64,000 bases of DNA, taken from positions 104,418,480-104,482,479 of the forward strand of contig OY821519.1 in the NCBI GenBank assembly GCA_963682025.1, given 5' to 3'. This document shows, piece by piece, positions 38,001 through 48,214 of this stretch (position 1 is its first letter; each line of letters begins with the position of its first letter). The stretch comes from Cordilura impudica. Taxonomy: Eukaryota; Arthropoda; Insecta; Diptera; Scathophagidae. Both the position numbers and the translations under genes were made by a program. The notes beneath the pieces were generated by a model. That model ran no database searches and was not told the origin of the DNA. It saw only the letters and a list, made by a program, of their open reading frames with translations.

Positions 38001-38546
38001 AATATAATTTTCTATCTCCGTATTGTATTTTTCGGCATATTTAGAATCTTTAAGCATTTTCCTTTCAATTGTTATCAAGCGTTTTTCCGCCATTTCCAAA
38101 CTTGATGGAATATCAGAAGGATATTTTTTCCATAACAAACCAATTTCAAAACGTTTTCCAATTCGTTTCGTTGTTTCCTCCATTATTATTTTGGCAACTT
38201 GGTCTTCATCTGATAATAGAGGCTTGATATTAGGATTTGTGCCAAAATTCTCCGTTGCTAAAAAATCTTGCACGATTTCATTCAATAGATCATCTTTGAT
38301 ATGCAAAACAGTGGGCTGGCACGAAGGATTTGTTGAACCGTATACGAACCATCCAAGTTTACAATTCATTGCTATTATTTCACAATTTCCTGCTTCTTTA
38401 ATTGCAGAAGGTGTACCGAGGAAAGCATTATCTAGGCCAATAAGAAGTATAGGTGTTACATTCATATAGTCTTCTATTGGAATTTCACTCAAATGTGGAT
38501 AAAAGCTCTTTGAGAAGGATTGACAGGGTAAATTAAGCTCCTTCAC
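35034..38546 (-). CDS. BEL/Pao Pol (RT, RNase H, integrase, DUF5641)
   Basis: 1,170-residue open frame. Peptidase A17-type region at residues 20-190; RT from about 220 (RIVFDAAAKTSE) with the catalytic HYVDDFV near 330. RNase H at about 515-590 (FVDASQDAF, WSDSQTVLQW), an H/C zinc-binding region near 830-856 (CHIC), integrase core with RSDNGTNFIG near 937 and GGVWERL near 987. A DUF5641-like C-terminus follows at about 1060-1165. Two in-frame gaps stand out: the RT segment after ESDQHA jumps to PLQHYVM, and the integrase jumps from FTYTGV to EKRWVV, which removes the first D of the D-D-E triad. Gag-protease lies upstream in another frame. The start is only the first Met; translation probably begins in gag. 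Confidence 0.93.
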   Translation of the reverse strand: MKELNLPCQSFSKSFYPHLSEIPIEDYMNVTPILLIGLDNAFLGTPSAIKEAGNCEIIAMNCKLGWFVYGSTNPSCQPTVLHIKDDLLNEIVQDFLATENFGTNPNIKPLLSDEDQVAKIIMEETTKRIGKRFEIGLLWKKYPSDIPSSLEMAEKRLITIERKMLKDSKYAEKYNTEIENYIKKGYARKLSYEEVTQTRYPVWYLPHFGVVTPHKPNKLRIVFDAAAKTSETSLNSLLLKGPEQAKPLLGILLKFRQGVIGVAADIREMFSQIQIRESDQHAPLQHYVMVSMAFGAICSPCCAEFVKNYNAIEYSHKYPEAALAIIEKHYVDDFVSSFRNEKEAILTCQQIVEIHSEGGFKLRGFVSNNKKLEATMNYKTRNCSETVNMEKQPTTEKILGMYWNKSEDVFEFQTKFYCLAKEVLEGIRVPTKRELLKIAMAVFDPYGLIADLLIYSKVLIQKTWKQHISWDDPIPSELHKKWRLWWNELKNVKNFKVQRCLSPNLFGSKIQLHIFVDASQDAFAAVCYFRILHSKGVDISFVFGKIRCAPLKLMSIIRLELQAAVLGSRLIKTVVQNHELQIASVHFWSDSQTVLQWINSTERRFKAFVSHRIAEILNISNPNQWRYVPTHQNPADVGTRAIYPPKLTKNSVWISGPKFLQDDESLWPNKAFELPKTIIEEEIKPSLLITTTSANGLIDFSRFSSYIKLKRTMVWILRFTKIVPNVSENMHPKDFDTADKLICKMVQSECFLNEINSLKNQIPVSKSSPLYPLVPYIDDEGILRIQGRLDEAQYLPFEARRPIILPQDHWVSELIMKFYHIKNHHQNMSLTTNELRQKYWLPHAKSVFKKIKRNCHICKFDSIQPKPPLMGQLAPDRVTPYVRPFTYTGVEKRWVVIFTCLTIRAAHLELANDLSTDAFILCFKNFINRRGTPKRIRSDNGTNFIGAQRLLKKEEQLIDPNQLYQDAANLNIEWLFNCPANPSSGGVWERLIQIIKRLLRKTLKDSSPKVETLRSLLIEAENILNSRPLTEIPIKSNDDEPLTPNHFLLGCLNSTQTPGNADENMCLRKQWKILQNLKNRLWKRWVTEYLPQLLQMTKWKDKSNPIKVDDIVLILDSTLPRSQWLKGRIVKVFPAKDGQIRFAEIKTIKGTTRRPVSKLAIIAVDGGESG

Positions 38547-38637
38547 AGTGTGTACATTCTTTAAATCAAACTTTGCTGTTGATTTGCATATTCCTTCAAT
38601 TTCAAAATTAACATGGAAAGATTTTTCTTTAATTGTT

Positions 38638-40122
38638 TTATCTCCATACCATTGGAGATTTAATCAATCCCAAAAGACGAGCGGTGTTTTCTTCAATAAG
38701 GGAAATGGAAGATCCTTCGTCAAACATTGCAAACACTTTAAGAAAACCAGAAGGGCCAGACAATTTCACAGGTAATATTTTAAAAAGGTTACTTGCCTGA
38801 AATTGTTGCTCTCTGCAATTTAGCAACTGTTTTGAAGGATTCTGTGCTTCTACTGCTTTTTCTTCATGTAACGATCTGTGGTGATGTATTTTACAGTTAT
38901 TTATACCACATACTTTCTTATAACGGCAGCCTTTAGAACCATGACCTTTATGGAGGCAACAAAAACATAATTTTAGCTGTTTAACTTTTTCCCAACGTGA
39001 AGTTACAGACATTTCAACAAATGATTTGCAATTAAATATTAAATGTTCTCCATTGCAAATATCACACTTTAACTTTGTCTTCTTGCTGTCCATAACCAAC
39101 ATTTGCTTGATAGGTAGAATTTGTTGAGATATATTTGGCATCAAACTTATTACTTTTGCCAAATCACCAAGCCATTTTGAAAATTCTACAATTGTGGGAA
39201 ATGGTTTTATAGCACAAGCAGCTTTCGCCCATTCAAATTGTTGATCTATCGGAAGTTTTGAAACCATCTCTTCCAATAACGTGGTATTATTCAAATGATT
39301 ATTGCATCCTGCTGAACTTAAAAACGCAACGACGTTTCTTACCCTTGTTGAAAATACAATTATTTGGTCCATTTTTCTATGAGTAATAACCGGAAATTGT
39401 TGAACCTTTTGAATTTGAAATCGAACGAGAATATCAGGACGACCAAATCTAAACTCCAATTCTTCTATGACCTTTGGGACATCGTTCGGATATATTAACA
39501 TAGATGAGACAGCTTCTTTAGCTGGCCCAGAAAGGCATTTCTGAAGACGCATAAGATTCTGACGACTATTGTATTTGAAGACATCAGTTGTGTCCTTAAA
39601 ATTGGCTATAAACAATGGCCACTCATCAGCATTGCCGGAGAACGCTGGCAAATCATATAGTTTATATGAAGAAGCAAGAATATTATGACTCGAGAAATCA
39701 GTTGGAGCACGTGGCTCTTCATCAGAAAGAGCGGTATTAGGTACAAACGGCAAACAATTCGGAGTACATGAACCCAAATTAGAAACAGAAGGCACGATCT
39801 GAGGATGAGATTGAGCACCATGGGGCAAAACATTTGTTTCAGGCATTTCACTTCTCCTTTCTTCATTTAAGTTAGTTCTAGAAGAAACTTGAATTTGCTG
39901 CTTTAAGGAATCGATTTCAGCACGACTTTCAATAACAACCCTTGTCAATTTCTGCAAATTGTCAATGACATCAGACAATTGGTTCCGAATTGATGGTTCT
40001 GTTTCCATCATTGTGGTGTTTAATTCTTCATCATATTCAATACGAATTGGTGAAATAACTTCAGATGAGGCATTGCAATCCGGAACCGATTGAGAAGAAC
40101 GTAAATTGTATCCACCAGGCAT
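38638..40122 (-). CDS. BEL/Pao Gag-protease (DUF1759, zinc knuckle, aspartic protease)
   Basis: 494 residues. An N-terminal coiled-coil-like region at about 40-80 (DVIDNLQKLTRVVIESRAEI) and the DUF1759 capsid-like part at about 150-320 (LPAFSGNADEWPLFIANFKD) come first. Then a CCHC-like knuckle and Cys/His region (CDICNGEHLIFNC, CFCCLHKGHGSKGC, about 360-410), and the start of the protease with MFDEGSSISLIE (about 465-476). The frame stops at 38638, 25 residues past the protease catalytic Asp. The next 90 bases continue the protease/Pol reading in another phase to 38546, so a one-step frame change near 38640-38650 separates Gag from Pol. BEL elements usually have one long ORF. Start: ATG at 40122, 165 bp inside the 5' LTR. 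Confidence 0.9.
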   Translation of the reverse strand: MPGGYNLRSSQSVPDCNASSEVISPIRIEYDEELNTTMMETEPSIRNQLSDVIDNLQKLTRVVIESRAEIDSLKQQIQVSSRTNLNEERRSEMPETNVLPHGAQSHPQIVPSVSNLGSCTPNCLPFVPNTALSDEEPRAPTDFSSHNILASSYKLYDLPAFSGNADEWPLFIANFKDTTDVFKYNSRQNLMRLQKCLSGPAKEAVSSMLIYPNDVPKVIEELEFRFGRPDILVRFQIQKVQQFPVITHRKMDQIIVFSTRVRNVVAFLSSAGCNNHLNNTTLLEEMVSKLPIDQQFEWAKAACAIKPFPTIVEFSKWLGDLAKVISLMPNISQQILPIKQMLVMDSKKTKLKCDICNGEHLIFNCKSFVEMSVTSRWEKVKQLKLCFCCLHKGHGSKGCRYKKVCGINNCKIHHHRSLHEEKAVEAQNPSKQLLNCREQQFQASNLFKILPVKLSGPSGFLKVFAMFDEGSSISLIEENTARLLGLIKSPMVWR

Positions 40123-40286
40123 CGAAAAAACTACTCGAAATTATTGCATGTAGTTCAAATAAAATGTGCGCGAGCAAAATATCGCAAAATCTGACAAAGC
40201 TCAGATAAAATTATCACAATAAAAATCTGACAAAGTTCAGAAAAATTCAAAAAAAAAAACCGTAGAGTTTTTTAAAAATTGAAAAC

Positions 40287-40448
40287 TGTTGTTGCTTTCA
40301 TCGTTTATTTTAAAAGAATAATGAAAAAGTTATACAGAAAATTATATTACAAATATTAATAAATCTATGAAAACTATTGTTTCAATTTTGTTTTAATTCT
40401 ACAGTGTTTTTGGTAAAGTATATAAATCATACTGCTGAAACCATAACA
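40287..40448 (-). repeat. BEL/Pao 5' LTR
   Basis: 162 bp, TG...CA on the minus strand, followed (plus coordinates) by ATATA at 40449-40453, the 5-bp target duplication. One mismatch to the 3' LTR. The primer-binding site next to it was not recognised. Confidence 0.93.
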
Positions 40449-40459
40449 ATATATTTAAA

Positions 40460-41600
40460 GCTAATGTTTAAAAATTTAAGGATTTGTGTGACAATTTATG
40501 CACAATGTGACCATGTGCTCTTTGCAAATAAATTTTCTACAAGAACCTCAATTAGAGGAATAATAATTTGAATTCCTCCCATGTTGACAAAGAAAACACC
40601 GATATCAATTATTTGGTAAATTACTGGATAATGGTGTATATATTCTTATACTCTTTGTTTAGAACATTGCGAGGCACCTGTGAGATTATTTTGTTCTGGA
40701 ATATTTTTAACTATATTTTTTGCTGATGGTCCAAAACCTTTCTTCGCAAAATATGCTAATTTATTAGCTGATATGAAAGTTCTACTGGATACAGCCTGCA
40801 TCTGAAGTTTTTATTGAAATTTCAGGCAGGATTCATATCAGTATCATATTTGAAAATAATGCAACAGGAATCGCCCAGTCACTTCCACATTCCAGGCATA
40901 TTTAGTTGTGGAATCGCAAAGTGCCCAAATTTTTAAGCTATATCTGGCGGGCTTTGATGGAATATATTGCCCAAAACTGCACCGACCTAGAATTGTTCAT
41001 CTACAGTAACATTTTTATGTGGATTGTAAAAAATTTGAGCTGATTACTCCAAAACGTTTTTATCGGTGCAGTTTGTCACGAAGACTTCTTTCTTCTCTAT
41101 CTTCAGAGCTGTCAAGCCGTAGGTACTTTGATATGCTCGCAAATCGCTTAAGGCTCACTGTTGCTCGGCAAATAGGTCTTCCATTTTTCCATTCCACAAG
41201 CTAGTGAGATTTTCTCCATGAGATTTATAAACTCCTGCCATTATTTGTAATCCAAGATATGCATCGTCTCAATTATTTCCATATAATTCTACACCTTTTT
41301 TATTTTTTGGTTTTTTGGTAACTGGCTGTTTGAAATGGTGGTTGTTCTTTCCAAACTACATTTTTGTCCTCGGATAAATATGTAACTGAAGTGCTGTGAT
41401 CAAGTTCTCCTGCAATTTCAATACTCAATTTTAATTTCCACATCCACCCTTTCACGCTATTATTTGATGATGAATATGAATCGCCTTCTGCATCGTTGTT
41501 GGGTAAAAACATTTCGTCTACATCACTATCCTCAAAAATGTTATCATCTTCGTCATTCATTATGTGATGCAAGATCACTAAGAATCTGAAGCAATTTCAT
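40460..41600 (-). pseudogene. piggyBac 3 transposase relic
   Basis: The best frame is 41300-41578: an acidic N-terminus (DEDDNIFEDSDVDEMF) and VVWKEQPPF, the conserved block before the transposase domain. Further along the minus strand (about 40980-40880), degenerate blocks correspond to the DEQ.LGFRGRC and PSKP.RYG region (a VQFWAIYSIKARQI-type read) with many stops. The catalytic aspartates cannot be assigned with confidence. BEL insertion at 40453 lies at the 3' end of the coding region. Inactive. Confidence 0.66.
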
Positions 41601-42226
41601 TATGGAACAGTCATATGTTAGAAATTTTGTTTTACAATACTTAGTTTTCTTCCTTGTGGCATTCATTATATTAAAAATACTCAATTATGATGAATTACAA
41701 AAAAAAAAAATTTATATATATATATATATGTATGCACGCTGATCACCAAAAATTAAACTGAACTCATATCATCATAAAACAAATTTTAAGAGATACGTCT
41801 GCGGGATTCTCCAAATCCCACCCACAGTTTGAGAATAATGAAATTTTGAATGAAAAAATATTCACTGAAAGCGATTTTATTGATTATTTGACTTAAAAAA
41901 TGATAGATCGATGATTCTGAATGAAGATGAACTCAATTCAATTATTTTCAATAGGAAAAAAATGGTAAAGTGGAATTAAGCTTGCAATATTGCTTGTTGG
42001 GTCATATTGATGCAAAGGATATTAAATGTGTGTAAATCGTGTTTTGAAATGTGGAGAGGGGAGGAAAAATTAAAAAAATTTTATTATTTAATTTTAAAAG
42101 CATAATTTTCGTCCCTGTACTGGATAAATTAAAGTTTCACGTTCATATCTTATAGTTCAAGGGAAAAATTTTGCATTTGAAAACCAAAATTGGTTCAAAT
42201 TGACCCAAGGAGTGCAGAAGGGTTAA

Positions 42227-42383
42227 AAATATTGTTATTCGGTATAAACTAATTCGAATAAATTGTTAATTGGTAATTTTATATATTAAGTAAGCGGGAA
42301 TTTACACGAGGGTTCTCACGCAGGCCTTTTCTTCAATTTCCTTTTGAAGATGCTCCGTAAATCCCCGTGCATTTACATGGTGC
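42227..42383. other. Short intergenic spacer between piggyBac 3 and hAT relic
   Basis: 157 bp, no feature recognised. Confidence 0.5.
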
Positions 42384-44215
42384 CAGGGCCGGAGCTAGGG
42401 TCGAGCCAGTGAGGCCATGGCTCGGGGCGCCTGGCAGATTGGGGCGCCATATAAAAAGAAATTAAATCAATCATATTAATATGTAAATAAATTTGCTAAT
42501 AATGATGAAATATATAAAAAATTATTTTCTTTTTTGTTCATTATTTAAAAGAAATTCATATTTATCACATAGTAGGCTTTGCACTTTACAATATTTGAAA
42601 TTTTTTTTTTGAAATCAAAGAATGATAATTAAACAAACAATGACTGTGACGTATGGGAGCTAGTTTTTCGAAACAACGAAATTCATATTTATTGCATAAT
42701 AGGCATAATAAGCATCTTATCTTTCGTTTTTCAACACTGTTAGGTTTTATTTTTAACTCAATCATTAGTAATGCCTCAAAAAAAAAAAGTTGCTTCCAAG
42801 GTAGAAAAAGGAAAGCATATCAGGAAAAGCAAACAGAAAAATGTTAGAATTATTTTTTTTTAAATCTTCAAATGTTGATCGTTATAGTGAAGATATGGAA
42901 TCGGAAAATAAACTCCACCATATTGAGACAGAGTTTACCTGCACACATTCATTTCTGATAAATTCATTCAAATTATTGAGCATTGATGAAAATTGTTCCA
43001 AACCAAGTTCCAATCTCGAATCAGAACATAATATGCCTGGCATTAATGATTCTCATTTAGACACTATAAAGTTGAAGATAAATCTTTAGATGATGTTTCA
43101 AGTACTCAACACTATTTGTTTGATATTGGGAATTCCGCAAAATATTAGCCCAAATATCGATTTACTTGTAAGATGTGGACCAGAAAAAATAATTGATTTT
43201 ACTTTTCAATTGACTGCTTAAGAAAAGGAAGGGAGAAGTCGGAGGTTTTATGCTATAAACTATTGTCGGTAAAAGATTCAACGAAAGGCTGATTTATTTA
43301 AAATTTTATGATGCTGTTTTCTGTTTCCATGTAAGCTTTTTTCTAAGAGAGAAATTGCCCTAACTGTTGATGGATTCAATGATTGAAAGAATTTATCAGT
43401 CAGATGAAAAGAGCGTAAATAAACAATTGAACACTTAAAATGTATCTCAACATTGAATGAAGATTGAATGAAGGAAAAACTTTCAATTCAGTAAATAAAA
43501 AACTCATGACTAAAAATGCAATACGTATTGGAAATGTATTGGAGAGATTATCTGAGATTATTAAGTAACACGGGTCACAGAACCTTGCTTTGAGAGGAAC
43601 TTCCGATAAGTTATATGAAGATAACCATGGAAATATCTTAAAAATTGTGAAGCTTATAACAAAAACCTTGAAAGAACACGCACGTCAAATAAAAAATAAA
43701 GAATTATACGTGCACTATTTGGCCAAAAGGGTTCAAAAGATTCAGAAATGATTATATTGTTAAATTCTGTAGTCAAATTGAAAATTACAAAATTTATAAA
43801 ATTTATAAAATTTATAAAACTAAATAAATATTATTCAACAATCGTTGATTGTACTCCAGATATTTTCCATATTCAGCAAATTAATTGTACGAGTGGTCTG
43901 TCCAATTAGCGATAAAAAACACATCGAGGTGTATGAGCATTTCCTCAGTTTTATTGAAATTGATAATAGCTCTGGAGTTGGAATTACAGATAAGATAATA
44001 GAAGTATTAGAGACATATTACTTGTCTGTGGCCGATATGAGAGGGCAAAGTTGTGCTAACGGCTCAAAAATGCGCGGACGACATAGTGGTGTCCACAGCA
44101 GACTTCCTAAAATAAACCCAAGAACCTTTTTTGTTTCTTGCAGTGCACATACCCTAAATTTAGTGGTAAAAGATTAATCGAGCTGTTGTGTTGAAGGTAT
44201 AACTTTTTTTGATTT
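42384..44215 (+). pseudogene. hAT transposon relic (DUF4371/ZMYM-type transposase)
   Basis: A hAT-like 5' terminus cagggccggagctagggtcg begins at 42384. Coding-like blocks on the plus strand in several frames: MPQKKKVASKVEKGKHIRKS from 42771, a TTF-like region near 43150-43270 (LVRCGPEKIIDF, LRKGREKSEV), NLALRGTSDKLYED and LKEHARQIKNKE (43580-43710), then YYSTIVDCTPDI near 43830 (first catalytic Asp region), and GQSCANGSKMRGRHSGVHSR plus CSAHTLNLVVKD (44050-44177). This is the DUF4371-type order. The C-terminal half with the hAT dimerisation region is missing. Stops and frameshifts are numerous. It ends abruptly at the polypyrimidine array. Confidence 0.8.
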
Positions 44216-45310
44216 ATTATTTTTCATTTTCCATATTCCATTTTCCGTTTTTGATTTTTCATTTTCCATTTTCCATTTTTCATTTTTCATTTTTAATTTT
44301 TCATTTTTAATTTTTCATTTTCCATTTTCAATTTTTAATTTTTAATTTTTCATTTTCCATATTCCATTTTCCGTTTTTAATTTTTCATTTTCCATTTTCA
44401 TTTTCCACTTTTCATTTTCCATTTTTATTTTTTATTTTTCATTCTTAATTTTTCATATTTCAATTTCATTTTTCATTTCCCGTTTTTAATTTTAATTTTT
44501 CATTTTCCATTTTTAATTTTAATTTTTCATTTTCCATTTTTCATTTTCAGTTTTTCATTTTGCATTTTTCATTTTTAATTTTTCAATTTTCATTTTCATT
44601 TTCCATTTTTCAATTTTAAATTTTCATTTTTCATTTTCCATTTTTCATTTTTTATTCTTCATTTTCCATTTTTATATTTTAATTTTTCATTTTTCATATC
44701 CCATCTTTCAATTTTCATTTTTAATTTTTCATGTTCCATTTTCCATTTCTCATTTTTCATTTTTCATATTTCAATTTCATTTTTCATTTCCCGTTTTTAA
44801 TTTTAATTTTTCATTTTCCATTTTTAATTTTAATTTTTCATTTTCCATTTTTCATTTTTCATTTTCCGTTTTTCATTTTCCATTTTTCATTTTTAATTTT
44901 TCAATTTTCATTTCTCATTTTCCATTTTTCAATTTTAAATTTTAATTTTTCATTTTCCATTTTTCATTTTTTATTCTTCATTTTCCATTTTTATATTTTA
45001 ATTTTTCATTTTTCATATCCCATCTTTCAATTTTAATTTTTAATTTTTCATGTTCCATTTTCCATTTCTCATTTTCCATTTTTAATTTTTCATTTTTAAT
45101 TTTCCATTTTCCATTTTTAGTTTTTCATTTTTCATTTTCCACTTTTCATTTTCCAATTTTCATTTTTCATTTCTATTTTCATTTTCCATTTTTCATTTTC
45201 CATTCTTCATCTTTCTTTTTTAATTTTTAAATTTTCATTTTTCATTTTTAAATTTTCATTTTTCATTTTCCATTTTTCATTTTCCATTTTCCATTTTTTT
45301 ATTTTTATTA
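44216..45310. repeat. Polypyrimidine array (CATTTTC/TTTTTCATTTTCCA)n with higher-order structure
   Basis: About 1.1 kb of plus-strand T/C-rich variants of cattttccatttttcatttt. A longer block from about 44454 to 44750 recurs from about 44765 to 45070, with an offset of roughly 311-319 bp; for example catatttcaatttcattttt and catgttccattttccatttc occur once in each. The 101-codon frame at 44731-45036 is a low-complexity F/I/L/H artefact. Confidence 0.9.
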
Positions 45311-46036
45311 ATTTTTAATATTTAATTTTAATGCTAAAAAAATATGTGGTAAAACCTGCTTAGGTCAATGTGTCATGTGCAGTATTAATATACACACAAC
45401 TGTAATGACTTCAACAATACGAAGAATTACAACAAACACACTGAAAATTTTAATTTTTTGACCAATTTTTTTTCTTTTTTAAATAGCAACTCCTTTGGGA
45501 TGTTAATAAACGATTTTATACAAAAAAGAACGGTCTAGCTTAGATATTGACGGCGTGATCGTGATCCCTTGTTATAAGTATCAAGAAAATATACTTTTTT
45601 GGGGTCTCAGGAATTTATTTCGATGCGTTACAAATGGAATGACAAACCTATATATACCCTCTGCCACTGAGGCGTGCAGGGTATAAAAACATTTATTGTG
45701 CAATACATAAATCACATGTTGACTTAGTTTTCAGCCTTAAAATTAAAATCAGATATACCCGCGTCGATCTCACAAACAGTTGAATACACAACACGCACGT
45801 ATCGTGCAAACACGTGGCATGCACTAAAATTAAGCTAGTAAAAATCCGGCAGCTAACAGAAAACTCAATTTTCTTCTGGAAAAAAAAGATATGGTTAAAG
45901 AAGTGTTATGTCGGTCTCACAGACCAACGCGCGGGTATAGGAAGGTTAAGTATATATTCGAGGTCTATTCACATACTGAACGTAAAGAAAACAAGATCTA
46001 AATGAAACGTTTCACTGTAAACTTGTGATTTTGACA
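45311..46036. repeat. Spacer with the 3' end of another interspersed element
   Basis: At 45625-45687 the sequence gttacaaatggaatgacaaa, then taccctctgccactgaggcg and cagggtataaaaa, resembles the hairpin-containing 3' ends of fly DINE/Helentron-like repeats. It differs from the mini-me copies in this window. The rest shows nothing. Confidence 0.45.
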
Positions 46037-46756
46037 TTAACCTTCATCTCACCCTCATAAAAACTTACGTTGTTTACCCTCGTGTGTGCTTTTCCACACA
46101 TATGGGATTTCTACGTATGTTGCATTAGCAACATAATTTTTTTGAAGTCAAAAGCATGATTTCCTATCAACAACATATTTATTTTATATTTTGCTATCTG
46201 TTACATCAAATTAGTTTATCTTGAACACATTTTACACAAACATTGCGATTATGAGTACGCTTACATACGCCTTTTTGGCAGAAACTGCATATCGTTTTAT
46301 GCACATTGTTCTTAGTTTTCGACTTCTCGCAATAACATATGTGACATCTAGCTTTTCCTTCGATATTCAAAGGAACACTTTTTAATCTTTTTGAAGGAAT
46401 ATCGCATGAAGACATTGAAGAATTGGACTGCACTGTTGAGCAACTGGGCTCCCCCACTAATTCACTTTGTAAATTGTTGTTAATAGCAGAAAGCAAAGAC
46501 GCCGCTGGATCGGTTCGTGGCACACCTTTTCTCATTGCCATGTATGGTTTTGCAAGAGATATTCCAAGCTCACGTAAGAAAACTCGTCGCATTGTTGGTT
46601 TGTTTGTTTGCCAATTTGGTTCCACATCTTTGAATATAATCAACGCGTTTAGAGCTGAGATATCGATCATATTTGCGAAAACAGCCAACGGCCATCGATT
46701 CGTCTTTCTTTTAGAACTGTAACAAGACAACATTTTGTCAACTGTATCCACGCCAC

Positions 46757-46821
46757 CTATAATATAAAATATTTAGTATCTGGTAATAAATGAAATAAAA
46801 ATAAAAATCACTGAAACGAAC
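46757..46821 (-). other. piggyBac 2 intron 2 (65 bp)
   Basis: Minus-strand donor gttcgtttca and acceptor atattatag. Splicing places TKG directly before GVDTVD, the third catalytic Asp region. Confidence 0.85.
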
Positions 46822-47533
46822 CTTTGGTTTTATTATAATATTGAATGATTAACTTTTTTCCATCAGATTCTACAACATTCGAAGCATGCATTGTGCTTTG
46901 CAGTACTACGCAATTGTCCTTTCTGCCGATATATGATACGAGTGTTGTGTTTTTGGTAAATGCAAATGTTGATTGAAACAACGGAACTTTTTTGCATTCT
47001 AAAAGTTTTGGTGGTATGCTTCTTTTAGTTTTGCGCATTGTACCGACCATTGTGAGCCCTTGGGATAACAACTTCTGCCCAAGTTCGTAAGACCTCGAAC
47101 CAAATCCAAAACTACACGTTCACCTTGATTTTTTTCAGCTAAACCACCAACTGGTTTACCTAAATATGGTTGGATTTTCCAAACGTAGCAAGTTTCAGAG
47201 CAAACTAATGGCCAAAATTTAATTCCATATCGTACAGGCTTAGAAGGCATATATTGTCGAAACTTGCATCTTCCACGAAAACCAAGCAATTGCTCGTCAA
47301 TAGTAACACATTCAGATGGATTGAAATAATTAGCCAATAGTTCAGACCATTTGTCGAATATTTCACGAATTGGAGCAAATTTGTCCGTAGAGCTTCTTTG
47401 ACGTCTGCTCATAACGTCATCAAACCGAATAACACGGTTCATGTATTGAAATGTCTTCTTCGACATTATTGCTCTAAATATCGGACGTCCATATTCACCA
47501 TCAAATAAATCCAACATTGTTTCATTCTTTGAT

Positions 47534-47591
47534 CTAAATTATTACAATTCATCTAAAACATTAGATTAATTTCAAACATTGACATATATAC
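47534..47591 (-). other. piggyBac 2 intron 1 (58 bp)
   Basis: Minus-strand donor gtatatatgt and acceptor aataatttag. Splicing keeps the frame from the GVYR block into the LDLFDGEYGRPIF block. Confidence 0.82.
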
Positions 47592-48214
47592 CTGTAAACT
47601 CCAGACAAAATGAGAACACCGATGTATGCATGTAACAAGTTTGAGTCGATTTCGATATAGCTGTCACCGCTCTGTGCCTTTGCGTATGCGTTTGACCACT
47701 TCTGAATTATATTATCAATTGACGGTGGGAAAAACAACATAAAAGCATCTTTGATATCACCGATACGAGCTTTTGCATATCTTGTTGTGCCTGGACGCAA
47801 ATTGATGACATTTTCGTTCCGTAATCTTCCTGTTCGATCGTGAGCTGGTTGCGGATTCCAAACTATACCGTCTTTTGAGACAAACAATGGATCCACAGTT
47901 CCATCCTCGGATGAGACTCCCATTGCTTCAACATCTTCATTTTGTTCCATTGTATTCACTTCAGAATCAGGTTCACGTTCTTCCGATTCATAATTTTCTT
48001 CCAGCGAGTAATTTTCATCACTATCGGAAAAATCCTCATCATCAGAAACATTTAAAATAACTTCAAGCTCTTCGTTGGTAAGATATTTTGGTCTAGCCAT
48101 GTTATCCTAATCAACGAAAAATAAATTTTTGAACTTTTCACAATCAAAGCAAACAGCACACTGACTGATAATTTATAGTTGTGTCAAATAAATGACGGAG
48201 CTTCCATTTGCGGG

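Larger units (their letters stand above)
34591..42226 (-). mobile_element. piggyBac-like transposon 3, carrying a BEL/Pao insertion
   Basis: TTAA at 34591-34594 and 42223-42226 bound the element. The left end cccttctgcatcccttgg and right end (reverse complement cccttctgcactccttgg) form an 18-bp TIR with two mismatches. Removing the BEL insertion (34856-40453) leaves about 2 kb, normal for piggyBac. Transposase remnants on the minus strand are the acidic N-terminus (41300-41578) and a degenerate core (about 40460-41220). TIR sequence differs from the other two piggyBac elements, so three families are present. Confidence 0.86.
46206..48100 (-). pseudogene. piggyBac 2 transposase, three exons, catalytic-site lesion
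   Basis: PGBD4-like transposase on the minus strand. Exon 1 (48100-47592): acidic N-terminus, VWNPQPAHDRTGR, domain start and LLHAYIGVLILSGVYR. Intron 47591-47534. Exon 2 (47533-46822): GRPIFRAIMSKKTFQYMNRV, the first catalytic motif VTIDEQLLGFRGRCKFRQYM, then VVLDLVRGLTNLG. At about 47075 a deletion with frameshift removes the DNFFTS box and its catalytic Asp. QGLTMVGTMRKTKRSIPP then resumes. Intron 46821-46757 splits the third catalytic region. Exon 3 (46756-46206): VDTVDKMLSCYSSKRKTNRW and the C-terminal cysteine-rich domain (CHICYC, CSFCQKGVCK, CVKC). Otherwise intact, so the lesion is the main reason it is inactive. Confidence 0.9.

Noticed and set aside
39606..39866. Minus-strand frame overlapping the BEL gag
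   Set aside because: Shadow of the Gag-protease ORF, no domain.
44731..45036. 101-codon open frame of F, I, L, H residues
   Set aside because: Translation of the catttttc repeat array; no start context and no domain.
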